This document shows positions 1-11,500 of a stretch of DNA of 64,000 nucleotides, piece after piece. The DNA lies in assembly GCF_030445035.2 (NCBI RefSeq), contig NC_080680.1:98771157-98835156 (forward strand). The letters run 5' to 3'. Origin of the DNA: Dasypus novemcinctus (taxonomy: Eukaryota > Chordata > Mammalia > Cingulata > Dasypodidae). The translations under genes and the position numbers were made by a program. Numbering within the stretch: position 1 is the first letter of the stretch; every line of letters starts with the position of its first letter. Under the pieces are notes generated by a model. It saw only the letters and a program-made list of their open reading frames with translations. It made no database searches and had not been told where the DNA came from.

Positions 1-365
1 GGTACCAATTTCTCCACATCCTCACCAACATTTGTTCTTAACTGACTTTTTGATCATAGCCATCATAGTGGGTATAAAGTGGTATCTCATTATGGTTTTG
101 CTTTGCATTTACCTGATGATTAATCATGGTGAACGTCTTTTCTTGTGCATACTGGCCATCTGCATACCTTCTTTGGAGGAATGTCTTTTCAGATCACTTG
201 CCTATTTTTCAATTGGGTTATTTGTCTTTCTATTCTTGATTGTAAGAGTACAAGATACAAGTCCCTATCAGATATGTGATTTGCAAATATTTTCTCCCAT
301 TCTGTGGGTTTTCCATTTTCTTGATACTGTTTTTTGATGTACCAAAGTTTTAAACTTTGATGAAG
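1..365 (-). mobile_element. L1 fragment (3' part of ORF2), antisense
   Basis: The + strand reads the reverse complement of the well-known L1 ORF2 3' region: atttctccacatcctc, tggtatctcattatgg, tttgcaaatattttctccca, ttctgtgggtt. It is diverged with no usable frame. It lies in the C5 intron before the first visible exon, and its 3' side is outside the window. Confidence 0.85.
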
Positions 366-452
366 TGTATTTCATTTTGAGGAGTGGGGATATGGGCTGT
401 GGCCAGTGTGCCTAAATCAGCATACATCAGCATAGCTGTGAGAGGCACTTTT

Positions 453-869
453 TTTTTTTAAGATTTTTAAAAAATTTCTCTCCCCTTCCGCCTCCCCCCG
501 CCCAGTTGTCTGCTCTCTGTGTCCATTCGCTGGGGGTTCTTCTGTGACCGCTTCTATCCTTATCAGCGGCACCGGGAATCTGTATTTCTTTTTGTTGCAT
601 CATCTGTTTGTGTCAGCTCTCCATGTGTGTGGCACCGTTCTTGGGCAGGCGACACTTCCTTTCGTGCTGGGCGGCTCTCCTTACGGGGCTCACTCCTTGC
701 ATGTGGGGCTCCCCTATGCGGGGGACACCCATGCGTGGCAGGGCACTCCCTGTGCGCATCAGCATTGCACGTGGGCCAGCTCCACATGGGTCAGGAGGCC
801 CAGGGTTTGAACCATGGACCTTCCATGTGGTAGGCGGACACCCTATCCATTGGGCCAAGTCCACTTCCC
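453..869 (-). mobile_element. DAS-III-type SINE, full length, with 16-bp TSD
   Basis: Reference copy for the long SINE of this window. The tRNA-like head is at the right on the minus strand, with box A (tggcccaatgg) and box B (ggttcaaaccctgggcc). Next come a GC-rich body with caaggagtgccctg and ggagagccgccca motifs, a cacagagagcagacaactggg segment and an A-rich tail (left, as T runs). Identical 16-bp repeats tgtgagaggcactttt at 437-452 and 870-885 are the target-site duplication. The family is recalled as armadillo-specific DAS SINEs. Confidence 0.9.
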
Positions 870-1559
870 TGTGAGAGGCACTTTTGAGCCTTCTACTGAC
901 TGAGGTTTTAAAAAATTTTTATAACTCTTACGTAAAGTTTATAGCTATCTACAAAATTTGACTTCTGTCATATTTTTTAAATGAATGTGCATATAATTCA
1001 AAATCACGTGTATGATGCTTTTAAAAAAACATAAAACAAATGTCTTGGGTATTGTAAGATGTGGATCATAAAATCATAGCATGTAAGAGTTAGAAGAAAA
1101 CCAAATATAATTAAAAAATGTTTGAGCTGGACTCATCTTTGCAAATCAAACCAACCTTGTCATTTTAAATATAGGAAATCTGTGTCTCTGAGAGGGAAGG
1201 AAAATATCTTGTTCAAGGTCACACAAATAATGTAGTTATGAATTATAAACAAGCATATCACACATTTTTACTAACTTTGATAAATAATTTCCAAATGCAC
1301 TTTACCATTTTTATGGTTTTGTTTTATATAATTTGTTCCAAAATGGATTTGAGATGACAGGTTTAAATTATTAGAACAATAAAAAACTTAATATAATTTA
1401 GAGCATAATTTATGAAAAATACTGCCTATTTGAAATTGTCTTTAGTGCTTTAAATTGGGGAGGAGATAATAAAAAAACTGAACTAAGGCTTTTGGGTATG
1501 ATCTCATAATTTTCAGGATATGATTTTTTTTCTATCAGGGAGAAAAGTTCTGCTATCTA

Positions 1560-1800
1560 TCTTCTAGTGTCAATAATAATAATAACAATCACTTATATGT
1601 GTATAGTGCTTTATATTGCATTTAATATTATATTTCAGTTTCACTATGAGGAAGAAAGTATGTGTTATCTTTAGTCTAGGTATTAGGGAATTGAGTCCTA
1701 CAGAATTGGGAACTTGCCCAAAGTGACAATAGTCAGTTAGTGGTGGAGACTAGAAGCTGGGCTTAAAAATTACCAGTTTATTGCACTTTCACTCTACTAT
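1560..1800 (+). repeat. MIR remnant
   Basis: Typical degenerate MIR order: a tatagtgctttat-like segment, then ggaattgagtcctacag and cttgcccaaagtgaca...gttagtggtgg. Old and heavily diverged. The rest of this intron portion (886-1,559) is AT-rich with no recognised feature. Confidence 0.5.
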
Positions 1801-1991
1801 ACTGCCTCTCCCTAGTATATATTGACTTGACTTTCCATGTTGACCGTTTTAAATAAAGACAAAGAATACTGTGTTAAGGGATTTGATTTTGTTTTGGTCA
1901 TCCTGAGGAAGTTCTTCCTACCAAAAAAAAAAAAGAAACTTCTAGAAACCAGAAGTCTGCATACTAATGAGTATGATTTGTTAATGTTCAG

Positions 1992-2194
1992 GCAATCCAC
2001 CCATTTATCGTTTTTGGAAAGATGATCAAGACGTAGACAGCTCTGCACCTAACACTGCCACGGCACATATGGTAGAAACAACTGCCTATGCTTTACTCAC
2101 CATCCTTGCCTTGAAAGAGATGAATTATGCTAACCCAATCATCAGATGGTTGTCTGAAGAGCAGAGGTATGGAGGTGGCTTTTATTCAACCCAG
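1992..2194 (+). CDS. C5: C5 coding exon (human exon 29 equivalent), end of C5d domain
   Basis: The acceptor is ...gttcag at 1991 and the donor is gtaata at 2195. The first two bases finish a split Gly codon and the exon ends in phase 0 on a Gln codon. Readable segments include [22 protein letters not shown] and [16 protein letters not shown], equivalent to about human 1221-1288. This is the last alpha-helical part of the thioester-like domain; C5 has no thioester, unlike C3 and C4. The stretch after KDD differs from human ([14 protein letters not shown]), as expected for a surface loop. Confidence 0.96.
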
Positions 2195-3595
2195 GTAATA
2201 TTTCTTTGTCTTGGGTCATCCACTTGTAGCATGTTTACTGTCTCTCACACCACATGTTCTATGCTCATTCTGGACTCCACACGTTTGTCCATCTAATGAG
2301 CATGCCGTAGATATGAATAAATGTTTAGAATTGGACAACCTTTAGGGCTGATCTGTATTGCTACCCTCATTACACTGAGGAAGAAATGAGCCCAGGGAAT
2401 TCATTCAGGGAGTCAGTGGCAGAGCCAACATCAGAACACACGTCTCCTGGCTTCAAGCCCAGGACTTCTTCATGATTCTCAATGACCATGAGGCCTTGGA
2501 AGGTTATCGGCAATTATATCACATTCTATGTGGCTAACGGCGGCTGCCGGGTGGGCAAACGTACTGATGAAATAAATTAAAAGTGAGAGAAATACTGGTT
2601 GTTGTGTGCTTATCTATATTTATCAATACAAACTCCTATATATTTACAAATATAAATCACTTTTTGATAGGTTTACCAATGTTAACTCATTTGAATATGT
2701 ATATTTTATGTTCCAATTATTATCTAGCTGTATAATATATATCTGTAGTCAAAGTGAAATATCTTACCTGTTCAATGGATGCTTAGATAATAACAGAGTG
2801 AATGTATCTATGTATGTGACAGTTAGGGCTAAAGGAGTCCTTCAGGAACACTTCAGTGATCATCTGGAAGGAGGAGGCAGTGGGTTTCATCTCAGCTGTC
2901 AGGTTAGCAGGGAAAAGTGTCCTATTTGCTAGCACTTGCAGATGAGGTAGCCACAGATTTACCATCTCTGATCTAGTTACACTTCCCTTTTTATAGATGG
3001 GGAAGATGAGGTCCAGAAAGATAAAATCCATTCATTTATTCATTCAACAAACACCTATTGAATACCTACCACGTGCAAGGTGCTGGTGCTATAATTGATG
3101 TCAGAAGAGATGTTCTACCGGCCCCCATAAATCTTACGTTACAGAAGGGAAGGCCAACAATAAACTGTAAATAAAATGAGTACTAACTGCAGTGAATGCT
3201 GTGAAGGGCACAGCAAGAGACTGTGGAAGGGGGGTCTCACTGTAGAGATATTTAAGCTGAGATGGAAGAATGAGAGGATAGCCCTGCAATAAGCAGGAAC
3301 AATTGTGCAGAGGCTTGCCCGGGACACATGCTGGGCTCTGGAGAACCTGGATCTGAGCTTCCTGTGCCCATTCCATGCCTTTGCCGTTACTGCCCATGAA
3401 CAGCAGCCTCTTCGCCGAGGAGAAAGAGACCTTCCTTCTGCCTCCACACTGGGGCGCTTATCCAATTTCAGTCACTCTGGGGTTTCATCTCTGGCCAATG
3501 CTGCCCCACCCACTCTTAAGAAAGGGTGTTTGTTATTCAGGGAGGATGTAGATAAGCTAAACACATTTTTGTGTTGTCTTGCTGATTGTTTCCAG
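2195..3595 (+). other. C5: C5 intron with MIR and L2 remnants
   Basis: Holds a MIR-like piece near 2,340-2,470 (cattacactgaggaagaaatgagcccag). An antisense L2 3' end at about 3,027-3,320 starts with attcattcaacaaacacctattgaatacc, the reverse complement of the L2 tail. The rest appears unique. Confidence 0.6.
3027..3320 (-). repeat. L2 (LINE2) 3' fragment, antisense
   Basis: The + strand shows the inverted L2 tail (catttattcattcaacaaa...ctaccacgtgcaaggtgctgg), then degenerate L2 body (cagaagggaaggccaacaataaac). No coding capacity. It ends roughly 270 bp before the exon at 3,596. Confidence 0.6.
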
Positions 3596-3748
3596 GATAC
3601 AATTAATGCCATCGAAGGCCTGACAGAATATTCACTCCTGGGTAAACAACTCCGCTTGAACATGGACATCAGTATTTCTTACAAGCACAAGGGTGACTTC
3701 TACCATTATAGGATTACAGAGAAAAATTTCCTCGGGAAGCCAGTAGAG
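3596..3748 (+). CDS. C5: C5 coding exon (human exon 30), C5d to CUB transition
   Basis: The acceptor is tttccag and the donor is gtaaat. The exon has 51 codons, phase 0 at both ends. It reads [15 protein letters not shown]..., then [14 protein letters not shown] and KNFLGKPVE, equivalent to about human 1289-1339. It closes the alpha/alpha barrel of C5d and enters the second half of the CUB domain. A false ORF extends upstream from 3,305 through intron sequence that is partly L2; only the part from 3,596 is exonic. Confidence 0.96.
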
Positions 3749-6116
3749 GTAAATGAAGACCTTTTTATAATACTTCACAATCGAATGGGACCTTGAAATC
3801 ATCTCTCTCACCCTTATTTTTATAAATGTATTTATTCAATTAAACTTATACTGAGTGCCTGCTAGGCCCTAAGCAGTGGTGACTGCTATGTCCTTGGCAC
3901 TGGGGATTCAAAAGTAAAACATGAAGAGCCTGTCTGCTGGGAGGACACAGTCATTTAAACTGTGAAAAATAAGAGCCTTGACAGGGACTTGGAGGTGCAA
4001 AGTGGGGCATCCTGACCCAGTCTGAGGGCTGGTGGGATTTGTCAACTGCCTCCTGACGTGGGTTAAGTCTGGAGGACTCAGAATGAGTTAGCCAGGGGAA
4101 GAGAAGGTAAGACTGGTGCAAACACAGGAGCAGCACGTGCCAGTGGTACATCCGAAGAGTGAGAGAGAAGGCGCTTGAGCCTCTGCCCACGGCACAGGTG
4201 GCCCCAGCCCACACGCACGCTGTGGCAGGGTTGGAGCTGGTCTTCGGGTCCCTAACTCCTCGCCCCTTATCCTTTGCTACTGCTGGCCATTTAAAAGGAA
4301 ACACTTTGATTTCTTAAGAGAATTTTACAAAGAAAAGGACACGTTGGGAAAACTAGGATCTATATTAATAAGAGCAGTTGCCAGTATGCAGCTACTGTTA
4401 CCTATTTTTCTGACTGCACTTTAAATTATTTACAGGTATATTTAAATATATGCATAATTGGAAATAGTTCTTACAGTCTTCGTCTTTAGAGACTATAAAT
4501 CTGTGTTAGCAATAGGTAAATAGGTATGACACGTAAAATGAATGCACAGAATGCAAGCTGGTAGCCCATATTTTTAAAAAATGATGCAGATATTGATAAA
4601 ATCAGGTTTCAGATAAGAAATCTGATTTTCAACTTCTTTTGAATAAACAAAGGACGGCAACAGTGGCATGTGTTCTTCAGCTTGCCACAGTCCTCACCAG
4701 TCACCCTGTCTACTTATGTCCATACTTGCTTCACACATGGGCTTTTGCCCGCAATTGCATTTGTGGCCCCTAGTTCAGCAAGTGTGTCCTTTCCCTGGGG
4801 GCTCTTAGAGTTCACCAGAGATTTACATCCTAAGCCTGAGGTCTAAACACAAATGAGAAGCTCTTGACGTGAGGAGCGTGGTAGGCCCATCTGAGGTAGC
4901 TGGAGTTGTTCTTCTGTACCAGGGTCTCGTCTCAAGAAAGAACCTTGTCTTCTTGAACTAATTAAAACCTCAGCCCAGGGTACTGCCTGCATGTAAAATC
5001 TAGGCTGCTGTTATCTAGTTTGGAATTCTCTTCTATAGCATTTCCTAAAGCCTGTTACATGAAATAAATGTTAGGTGGTCAGGTAAGTGTGGTCAGGTCA
5101 GTTTAAATGACGTTAAGCAAGCTCTTTAGCACAGGATTCTCCTGTCTTTAAGATGTTCTGACTCTGTGGAGGAAGGGGCAGGGGGAGGCAAGACTCAGTG
5201 TACAGTATTTCCCCAACTTGTTTGTCCACAGAACCCTTTTCTCATGCAGTATCTTAAGACACTGGCTTACCAGGAGATCAAGAAAGCTGACCTATTCATT
5301 ATACCTACCTCTACTAAAATTCATGTCCTTTTGGGAAAAAAATTTCTTTTGCACTTGTGTGCTGTGTAAAAAGAAGGGAAGTCTCCAGCCGTGGAGGAAG
5401 TGAAGAACTGACTCTTTAGGCCACTTGCTCAAAATTCTCTCATACTTTCCTCAGATTAGGGAGCATTTGGACGGTAGAGTTCCTCTGACGGGAGACTTAC
5501 TTAATTCGGTTCATCTCTTTACTTTGCTCCTAGAAGAGCAGCAACGCCTAAGGATTTGGCAGCCTCGGTGGAGTTCTGGGGGTTTGGGGTGGGTGTCGGG
5601 GTTCAACAAGCCAAGGCCAGTGGGAAGTGGGGAAGCCACTGGGAGGTGGAAGAAGGGTACAAAAGGGGAGATAGAAAAGAGTCAAAGATGGATTTTACCC
5701 ACTTCACAGTTATACCTAGGTTACCTGCTCTTGGTGCAAATGGAAACGATCTCCTTTGACACATAGAATGCTGATGCTGAGCTAGACCCCGACAGGAATT
5801 TATTCAGTTGGCAAAAGGAGATGAAGATCCAGTTTTACCACAACCATATGCAAATGAAAATGTATAACCCAAAGTGACCTCAGACGTGTTGGTTTTGCTG
5901 GTTCACTTGGGAGATCTGAGATATCTCATTTACAGGTAGAAGGAAAAGGGAAAATTCCAGCATTTTTAGCGCCTGCTACGTGCACAGGCTCTTCAGTGCC
6001 TTATCCACTTAACCTCATGAGTAAAGACTGGAAGGTGACAGTGCACTCTTTTCATTGCTCTTATACCCACTCCCTCTCAAATGATAGTACCATGTTTTTT
6101 CTCTCTACCTTTCCAG
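3749..6116 (+). other. C5: C5 intron, mostly unique sequence
   Basis: An antisense L2 end lies at about 3,825-3,970 (atttattcaattaaacttatactgagtgcctgc). The remaining 2 kb shows no gene or repeat I can name. Short ORFs near 5,166-5,766 have no recognisable motifs. Confidence 0.5.
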
Positions 6117-6179
6117 GTGCCTCTCAACGATGACCTCGTTGTCAGCACTGGTTATGGCAATGGCTTGGCTACAGTACAC
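6117..6179 (+). CDS. C5: C5 coding exon (human exon 31), CUB domain
   Basis: This 21-codon exon has acceptor ctttccag and a canonical gtaagt donor, phase 0 at both ends. It reads [21 protein letters not shown], equivalent to about human 1340-1360, with Pro where human has Leu at the second residue. It encodes CUB beta-strands. It is too short to be found by length alone and was placed by homology and splice sites. Confidence 0.95.
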
Positions 6180-7155
6180 GTAAGTGTTTGAGAGCTGATA
6201 GGGAATTACAGGTCCGTATAGGCAACATAAAAAACCCTTAGGGAATTTGCCACAAAATCACAGAAATCTGGGTAATCATGACTGAAGTGGGATTCATTTA
6301 TCTAGTTCTTACTAGCTATCTTGGTAGCTGTCCTCATGATTTCTTTCTGAAAATGGCTAGGTTAGTCCCCATATGTATACATTCTGTATTTGTGGAAACT
6401 ATGTATATAATTAAATATACATTTCATAGTTACATAGACATATTTTAAATATATACACATACAGATCATGTTTTTATGGTTAGCGTCTAGTCACATTCCC
6501 TTCATCCAGCATCACTGGGGATTGATGTATTACATGTAAGGGCCAAAGTGTCTTCTCTCTTAGCCATTTGACATTTACAAGTTTTTCTGAACTGTTTATG
6601 AACATCTGTGCATCCTTAAACTACGTATTCTGAACATTAGCGAACATTCTATGGATGATTTTAGTTATGCTCTGTGCGTTAGTTCATTTATTCCTTGAAG
6701 AAATAGTGTGTAGGATTGTGCTGGGGGAAGGGCTGTCACCTCTAGAGGCTCAGTCTACCACACCTGTAATTTGTTGTTTAGCATGTTGCTGTGTGGGCTG
6801 GGAGAAAACCACACTTCTTGGCACTGTAGTGGTCTGTGTAAAATTAGAGCGAAAGGGCTCAAGGGAGAGCCTTGGAAGCTTTCCTGTTGAGTAAGGTGTT
6901 CAGACTTGACTGCCTGGGATGTGACCAATATTCTGCCAGGCCAGAACTTGTTTTTTGCTTACTTTAGGGTTCTTGGCTATGTTTCAGACTGTGGAACTTG
7001 CTGAGAGTCCAGCTGTGGGGAAAATGGGTCATTAATGTTGACCATCTGCACTGGATTAAGAAAACGATACTTCAAACACCCATCTGCAGTGACAGTATTG
7101 CATGATAACTTTTTTCACTTTTCCAGTTTCAATTTCTTTATTTGTCCCAATGTAG
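6180..7155 (+). other. C5: C5 intron, no recognised elements
   Basis: About 1 kb of AT-rich sequence with no exon, repeat family or structural signal that I recognise. Confidence 0.5.
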
Positions 7156-7237
7156 GTAGCAACCGTAGTTCACAAAATCAGTACCTCTGAGGAAATTTGT
7201 AGCTTTCATTTGAAAATTGAAATCCAGGACTTTGAAG
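7156..7237 (+). CDS. C5: C5 coding exon (human exon 32), CUB to MG8 junction
   Basis: The acceptor is caatgtag and the donor is gtaaaa. It enters in phase 0 and ends one base into a codon. It reads VATVVHKISTSEEICSFHLK and then IEIQDFE, equivalent to about human 1361-1388. The single Cys of the CSF motif is kept. HKIST replaces human HKTST and FHLK replaces FYLK, both conservative. Confidence 0.95.
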
Positions 7238-8039
7238 GTAAAAACAGTATAATTTACATTGTCATTTTGGCTAAACATAAAGAATATCAGATAAAGAGTT
7301 TCCTTGATTTTGCTCCAAAAATAGAATGTCTTAATTCTTTTTGACATCCAATTAAATTTACTGTCATTTATCATAATAGGGTTAACTCTTCAATAGTAGT
7401 TGGAGACTGTTATTAAATAACAATAACTAAGCTAAATATATTCATTATTGATCAAGAAATTATTCTGGCATTTAGAAAGGTAACTGCTTTTAAAGCCACA
7501 GACAGGTCTAATTGTTTGCATTTCTGTTACCTTTGTATCCACGTTCCATTCCAGGCCCCTGAATTTTTGTGATCACCTTGTTAGTTTTCCATCCCTTAGC
7601 CTTTCTTTCTACACTCCAAAAGGTTCACCAAATGCACATTTCTTGGACTCCATTTTCAACTTGGTCCCTTAAGTACATTTGATCTTTTTTATAATTTGCC
7701 TGCTTGTTTTCACCTGCAGCCTTCACCTCCTTCTGCTAGTGGTTCTCCCCTTGCAGTCCAAAATCAAGCCCACTGCACACTCCTGCCCTCCTCCCCTGCC
7801 TCTCACCCACCCTGGGTCAGGGCGAATGCAGCTGCCTCTGCCCAAATGTCTTTCATTTGTGGCTCAGAGGCCTGTTCCTACATGAAACTTTCCAACTACC
7901 ATTAATCCAGGAGACGCTCTCCTTCCCTCCCTCCCTCCAATAGCCTCCAAATGTGGTACCAGTTTATATTTACCTTAAACGACTTCCCCTTTAAATTAGA
8001 AGTTTTTCGAAAGCAGAGAACTGGTCTAACTATTTAAAG

Positions 8040-8200
8040 CAGGGGTTCTTAACCTTTCTTGTTCCATGGACTGCTTATTAAGTCCATATAATACCAAGTA
8101 TTATTTAATAAATGTATCACTCCCACACCAACATGTCCCCACAAGAGTGTTTCTTTTTGAATTTCAATTCAAGCTCACGGAACCCCTTTAAGAATCCCTG
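8040..8200. mobile_element. Short hAT-type DNA transposon (MER-like) with terminal inverted repeats
   Basis: CAGGGGTTCTTAA at 8,040-8,052 is answered by TTAAGAATCCCTG at 8,188-8,200, with one mismatch across 13 bp. The 161-bp non-coding interior and the CAGGGGTTCTTAACC terminus resemble Charlie-group non-autonomous elements. Flanking 8-mers are not clearly duplicated, as expected for an ancient copy. It lies in the intron between 7,237 and 8,423. Confidence 0.7.
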
Positions 8201-8422
8201 CTTTAACGGTTTCCTAGTATTGTCAGGAGCCATGAATGTCCATTAAACTCACCAAAAGGGCCAACTTCAAAATTACAAATTATTTTTGAGTGTCTTCAGG
8301 GGCCTGCTTATTCATGATTTTGTTCTGACAGGTTCCAAAACAACTAAAACCAGTTTACTCTTCTTTTTTTGCATGTGTTTGATTGCTTGCATGTTTGCTT
8401 ATTTGCCTGTTGTTTATGCTAG

Positions 8423-8471
8423 CATCCAGCTACGGCGACTCGGAATATAAGCGCATAACAGCATGTGCCAG
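8423..8471 (+). CDS. C5: C5 coding exon (human exon 33), MG8, with 9-nt deletion
   Basis: The acceptor is tatgctag and the donor is gtgagc. This 49-nt exon takes one base from the previous exon and leaves two for the next. With the borrowed bases it reads ASSYGDSEYKRITACAS. Human C5 has three more residues here (between AS and YGNSDYKR), so the exon is 9 nt shorter, in frame. The ACAS cysteine is kept. The splice sites are strong, so this looks like a genuine length change. Confidence 0.93.
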
Positions 8472-9037
8472 GTGAGCCCATTTGCACAAAGAGGAACGTA
8501 GACTTCGAGTTCTCACCTTTGCCACGGCATTATTTCTTTACATTTCAAAAAATTTTAAGGTGGCCAGATGATGCAAAGGTATTCACATTTTCTATGCAGA
8601 ATGTAATAGGTATTCTTAAATAAGTACTTAATGTAAAGAACAGCTTTGGTTTTGCTCTATATGGTTTTCTCTCCCTTTTTTTTTTTTTTTTTTTTTTGGT
8701 CTTTTTCCTAATTCAAACACTTTTACAAATTTTTTCTGCCCTCAAGAAAGGTGGAAATGTGAGACAAGTATTAGGAGAAGAAAAAACAACAGATTCTCTT
8801 ATAAGCAGCTCCTACTTTTTTACTTACAAAAATCACATTTGCCCAGCAAAATCCCTGGCCATTATCAGCCAGTGGTTCTCAACTCAGCCTCACATGAAAG
8901 TCAACCGGAGAGCTTTTAGAGCTTTCTAAAGCTCAGATCTCACTCCTAGAGGCTTTTCTAATGGTAGCCAAGATTGAATACCCCTCTGATTCTAAACCCT
9001 CTAATGACTAACTACAAAGGCCTTAAATTGGCCACTC

Positions 9038-9456
9038 TGTTAGTTTCCTTTTGCTGCTACAACAAATTACCTCAAACTTAATGGCTGAAAACAACTCATA
9101 TTTATTATCTTACAGTTCTGGAAGGCAGAAGTTCTAAAGACAAAGTGTCAACAGGGCCACATTCCTTCTGAAGGCTCCAGAAAAGAATCCATTTTCTTGC
9201 CCTTTCCAGCCTCTAGAGGCTGCCTGCATTCCTTGGCTCGTGGCCCCTTCCTCCATTTTCAAAGCCAGCACTGGAGCATCTTCCAGTCTCTCCGACTCTG
9301 ACCCCTGCTTCCACTGTCACACCTCCTTCTCCTTCTCTTCAAGACCCTTCACTTAATTACATTGGAAAGACTCTTTTGCCATACAAAGAAATATACTGAC
9401 AAGTTCCAGGGAGTAAGATGTGGACTTCTTTGGGGGCCATTATTCTGCTTACCACA
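9038..9456 (+). mobile_element. MaLR (MLT1-type) solo LTR
   Basis: Begins tgttagtttccttttgctgc and ends ggggccattattctgcttaccaca, the TG...CA ends of the mammal-wide MLT1 LTR. Internal landmarks are present in order: acaaattacctcaaactt, tattatcttacagttctgga, ccttggctcgtggcccc. It is a non-coding solo LTR of an ancient retrovirus-like element. Confidence 0.75.
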
Positions 9457-9510
9457 GCCTCCACCCTAAAATGTTCATACCACTGCATGTTTTTGAAAAT
9501 ATGAATATAC

Positions 9511-9719
9511 TTTTTTTTAAGGTTCCGGGGCCAGGGATTGAACCTGGGACTTTGTGGGAAGCCGGCACTCAACCACTGAGCCACATCAGCTCCCCTGAGT
9601 TGGTTTTTTCACTTGTTTGCATACTGCTTTTTGTTTCTTCAGGAGGCACTGGGAGCCAAACCAGGGACCTCCCATATAGGAAGCAGGTGTTCAGCAGCTT
9701 GAGCCACATGCACTCCCCT
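9511..9719 (-). mobile_element. Two adjacent tRNA-derived SINE units, antisense
   Basis: On the minus strand 9,596 to 9,521 reads a tRNA(Ala)-like head with box A (tggctcagtggttgag) and box B (ggttcaatccctgg). Its A tail is the T-run at 9,511. A second, more diverged head lies at about 9,604-9,719 (ggctcaagctgctgaac, then gtccctggtttggc). Both are shorter and older than the DAS-III copies. Confidence 0.7.
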
Positions 9720-9729
9720 ATAAATATGC

Positions 9730-10200
9730 TTTTTAAATTATTTTTATTTATTTACTTTATTTTTTTGTTTAAAAAAATGTTTAAAGAAGCTTTAGATTAC
9801 ATAAATGTTACATTAAAAAACATAAGGGATTCCTATATGCCCCACTCACTCCCCCTCCCACAATTTCCCACATTAACATCCTTCATTAGCGTGGTACATT
9901 TTTACAATTGATGAACACATATTGAAGCTTTGCTACTAACCATGGACTGAAGTTTACGTTATAGTTTACCCTCTGTCCTGCACAATTTTGTAGGTTATAA
10001 CAAAATGTATAATGGCCTGTATCTGTCATTGCAAAGGCATGCAGGACAATTCCAATGTCCCAAAAATGTCCCCATATTACAACTATTCTTCCCTTTCCCA
10101 TCTCTCAGAACCTCTGATGGCCACTGCTTTTATATCAATGATAAGAGTTCTTCCATTGCTATGATAATAATAGGTCTACTTCAGCCCATTTTTCTTTCCC
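9730..10200 (-). mobile_element. L1 3' UTR-like fragment, antisense
   Basis: Starts with a T-rich stretch followed by acattaaaaaacataagggattcc. It then has the same kind of text (tactaaccatggactgaag, tacaattgatgaacac) as the 3' UTR part of the L1 block at 46-47 kb. Non-coding. Confidence 0.5.
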
Positions 10201-10204
10201 CAGT

Positions 10205-10400
10205 CCTGAGAACATCAATTATAACAAATGTACTATCCCCATGTAAAATGTTATTAATAGAAGAGAGGGGAAAGGGGGAAGGGCATTGGGTATATGGGAA
10301 TATCCTATTTTCTCTTTGTGACTTTTCTGTATCCTAAAGCTTCTTTGAAGGCAAAATGAAAAAAAAAAGACACTAGGGGAATATATAGAGGAAAATGTCA
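10205..10400 (+). mobile_element. L1 3' end, sense
   Basis: Contains acaaatgtactatcc, aaaatgttattaatag, ttgggtatatgggaa and tttctgtatcctaaagc, the usual text of old mammalian L1 3' ends. A related copy is at 42,520-42,850. Confidence 0.55.
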
Positions 10401-10569
10401 CTGTATATTTAAGACAACAGATCTTAGCGAGGAAAGATACAATGTCTAAAGAATTTTTTTATTATTTCAAATTTTTTTTAAATTTTGTGTTTTATTGTTA
10501 TTTTTTAAATTATTGCTTAATTTTCTTATTAATTTCATTTGATTATTTTGTTGGCTTCATTTTTGGAGA

Positions 10570-11175
10570 GCTTGGATCACAGAAGGGTCACAACAGTGGC
10601 AGGGGAAGATCTCTAGTGTGGGATGTCAGTGATGGGGGGATGCATGGGAAGAGGTTCACCTGGGACATGCCTCTAAGGCACATGAATATGTTCAAGTGTT
10701 CATGGGACATTGCCTCAGTGGGTGGAGATCCACGCAACAACCAAAAGAATATTCCCACCCTGGGGAGTTCTGCTATATTCTCTAATAGGACAGGAAGAAT
10801 CCCCCAAGTGCAAGGGCAGTGCCTAGTGAAAGAACACAGATCATTATGCCACCCTTGATACTGATGATTGTACTTATGAAACTATTCTTGTGAAATTGAA
10901 ACTTAGCCTAGTTTTATATATTGCCTAAGAGTTATCTCCTGAAAGCTTCCTTGTTGCTCAAATATGGCCTCTCTCTAAGCCAAACTCAACACATAAATAA
11001 ATGTAATAACTTCCCCCCACTCCACCCCTGCCCCCAGCATGGGACATGACTCCAGGTGTGAGCCTCCCTGGCACCAAGGGATTATTACCAAGCATCAATT
11101 AGCGATACAACTGGAAAAAGACCTTGACCAAAAGGGGGAAATGGTAAATACAAATGGGTTTTTATGGCTAAGAGA
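10570..11175. repeat. Unassigned block, probably an interspersed repeat
   Basis: A GC-moderate island between L1 and SINE pieces, with ggatcacagaagggtcac, gggacatgactccagg and cttgaccaaaaggggg. I recall similar text as common in armadillo and sloth sequence but cannot assign the class. It has no splice sites or coding motif that would make it an exon. Confidence 0.35.
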
Positions 11176-11184
11176 TTTCAAAGT

Positions 11185-11500
11185 GCTGCCCTGCGCAAAG
11201 AATGCTGTGCCACACAGGGGTGTCCCCCACATAGGGGTGCCCTATGTGCAAGGAGTACACCCCGCAAGGAGAGCTGCCCTGTGCAAAAAAAAAAGTGCAG
11301 CCCACCCAGGAGTAGAGCTGCACACACAGAGAACTGATGCAGCAAGATGATGCAACAAAAAAAGCAGCATAGTTTCCCAGTGCTGCATGACAAGAGTGCA
11401 AGTGGACACAGAAGAATACACAGTGAATGAACACAGAGAGCAGACAACAGGGGTATAGGGGAGAGAAATAAATTAAATAAATCTTTTTTTAAAAAAGGAT
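11185..11500 (+). mobile_element. DAS-type SINE, 5' truncated
   Basis: Lacks the tRNA-like head and starts within the body (gctgccctgcgcaaagaatg). It continues through ggtgtcccccacataggggt, cagagagcagacaacagggg and an (AAAT)n/A tail at about 11,465-11,500. It is diverged, so older than the full-length copies. Confidence 0.8.

Noticed and set aside
519-874. Overlapping ORFs of 74-104 codons on both strands
   Set aside because: They lie wholly inside the DAS-III SINE. The same Cys/Arg-rich translations recur at every SINE copy (19.3, 22.6, 30.6, 37.7, 53.6 kb).
3305-3796. 163-codon ORF containing a C5 exon
   Set aside because: Only 3,596-3,748 is exonic by splice sites and homology. The remainder reads through intron and L2-derived sequence.
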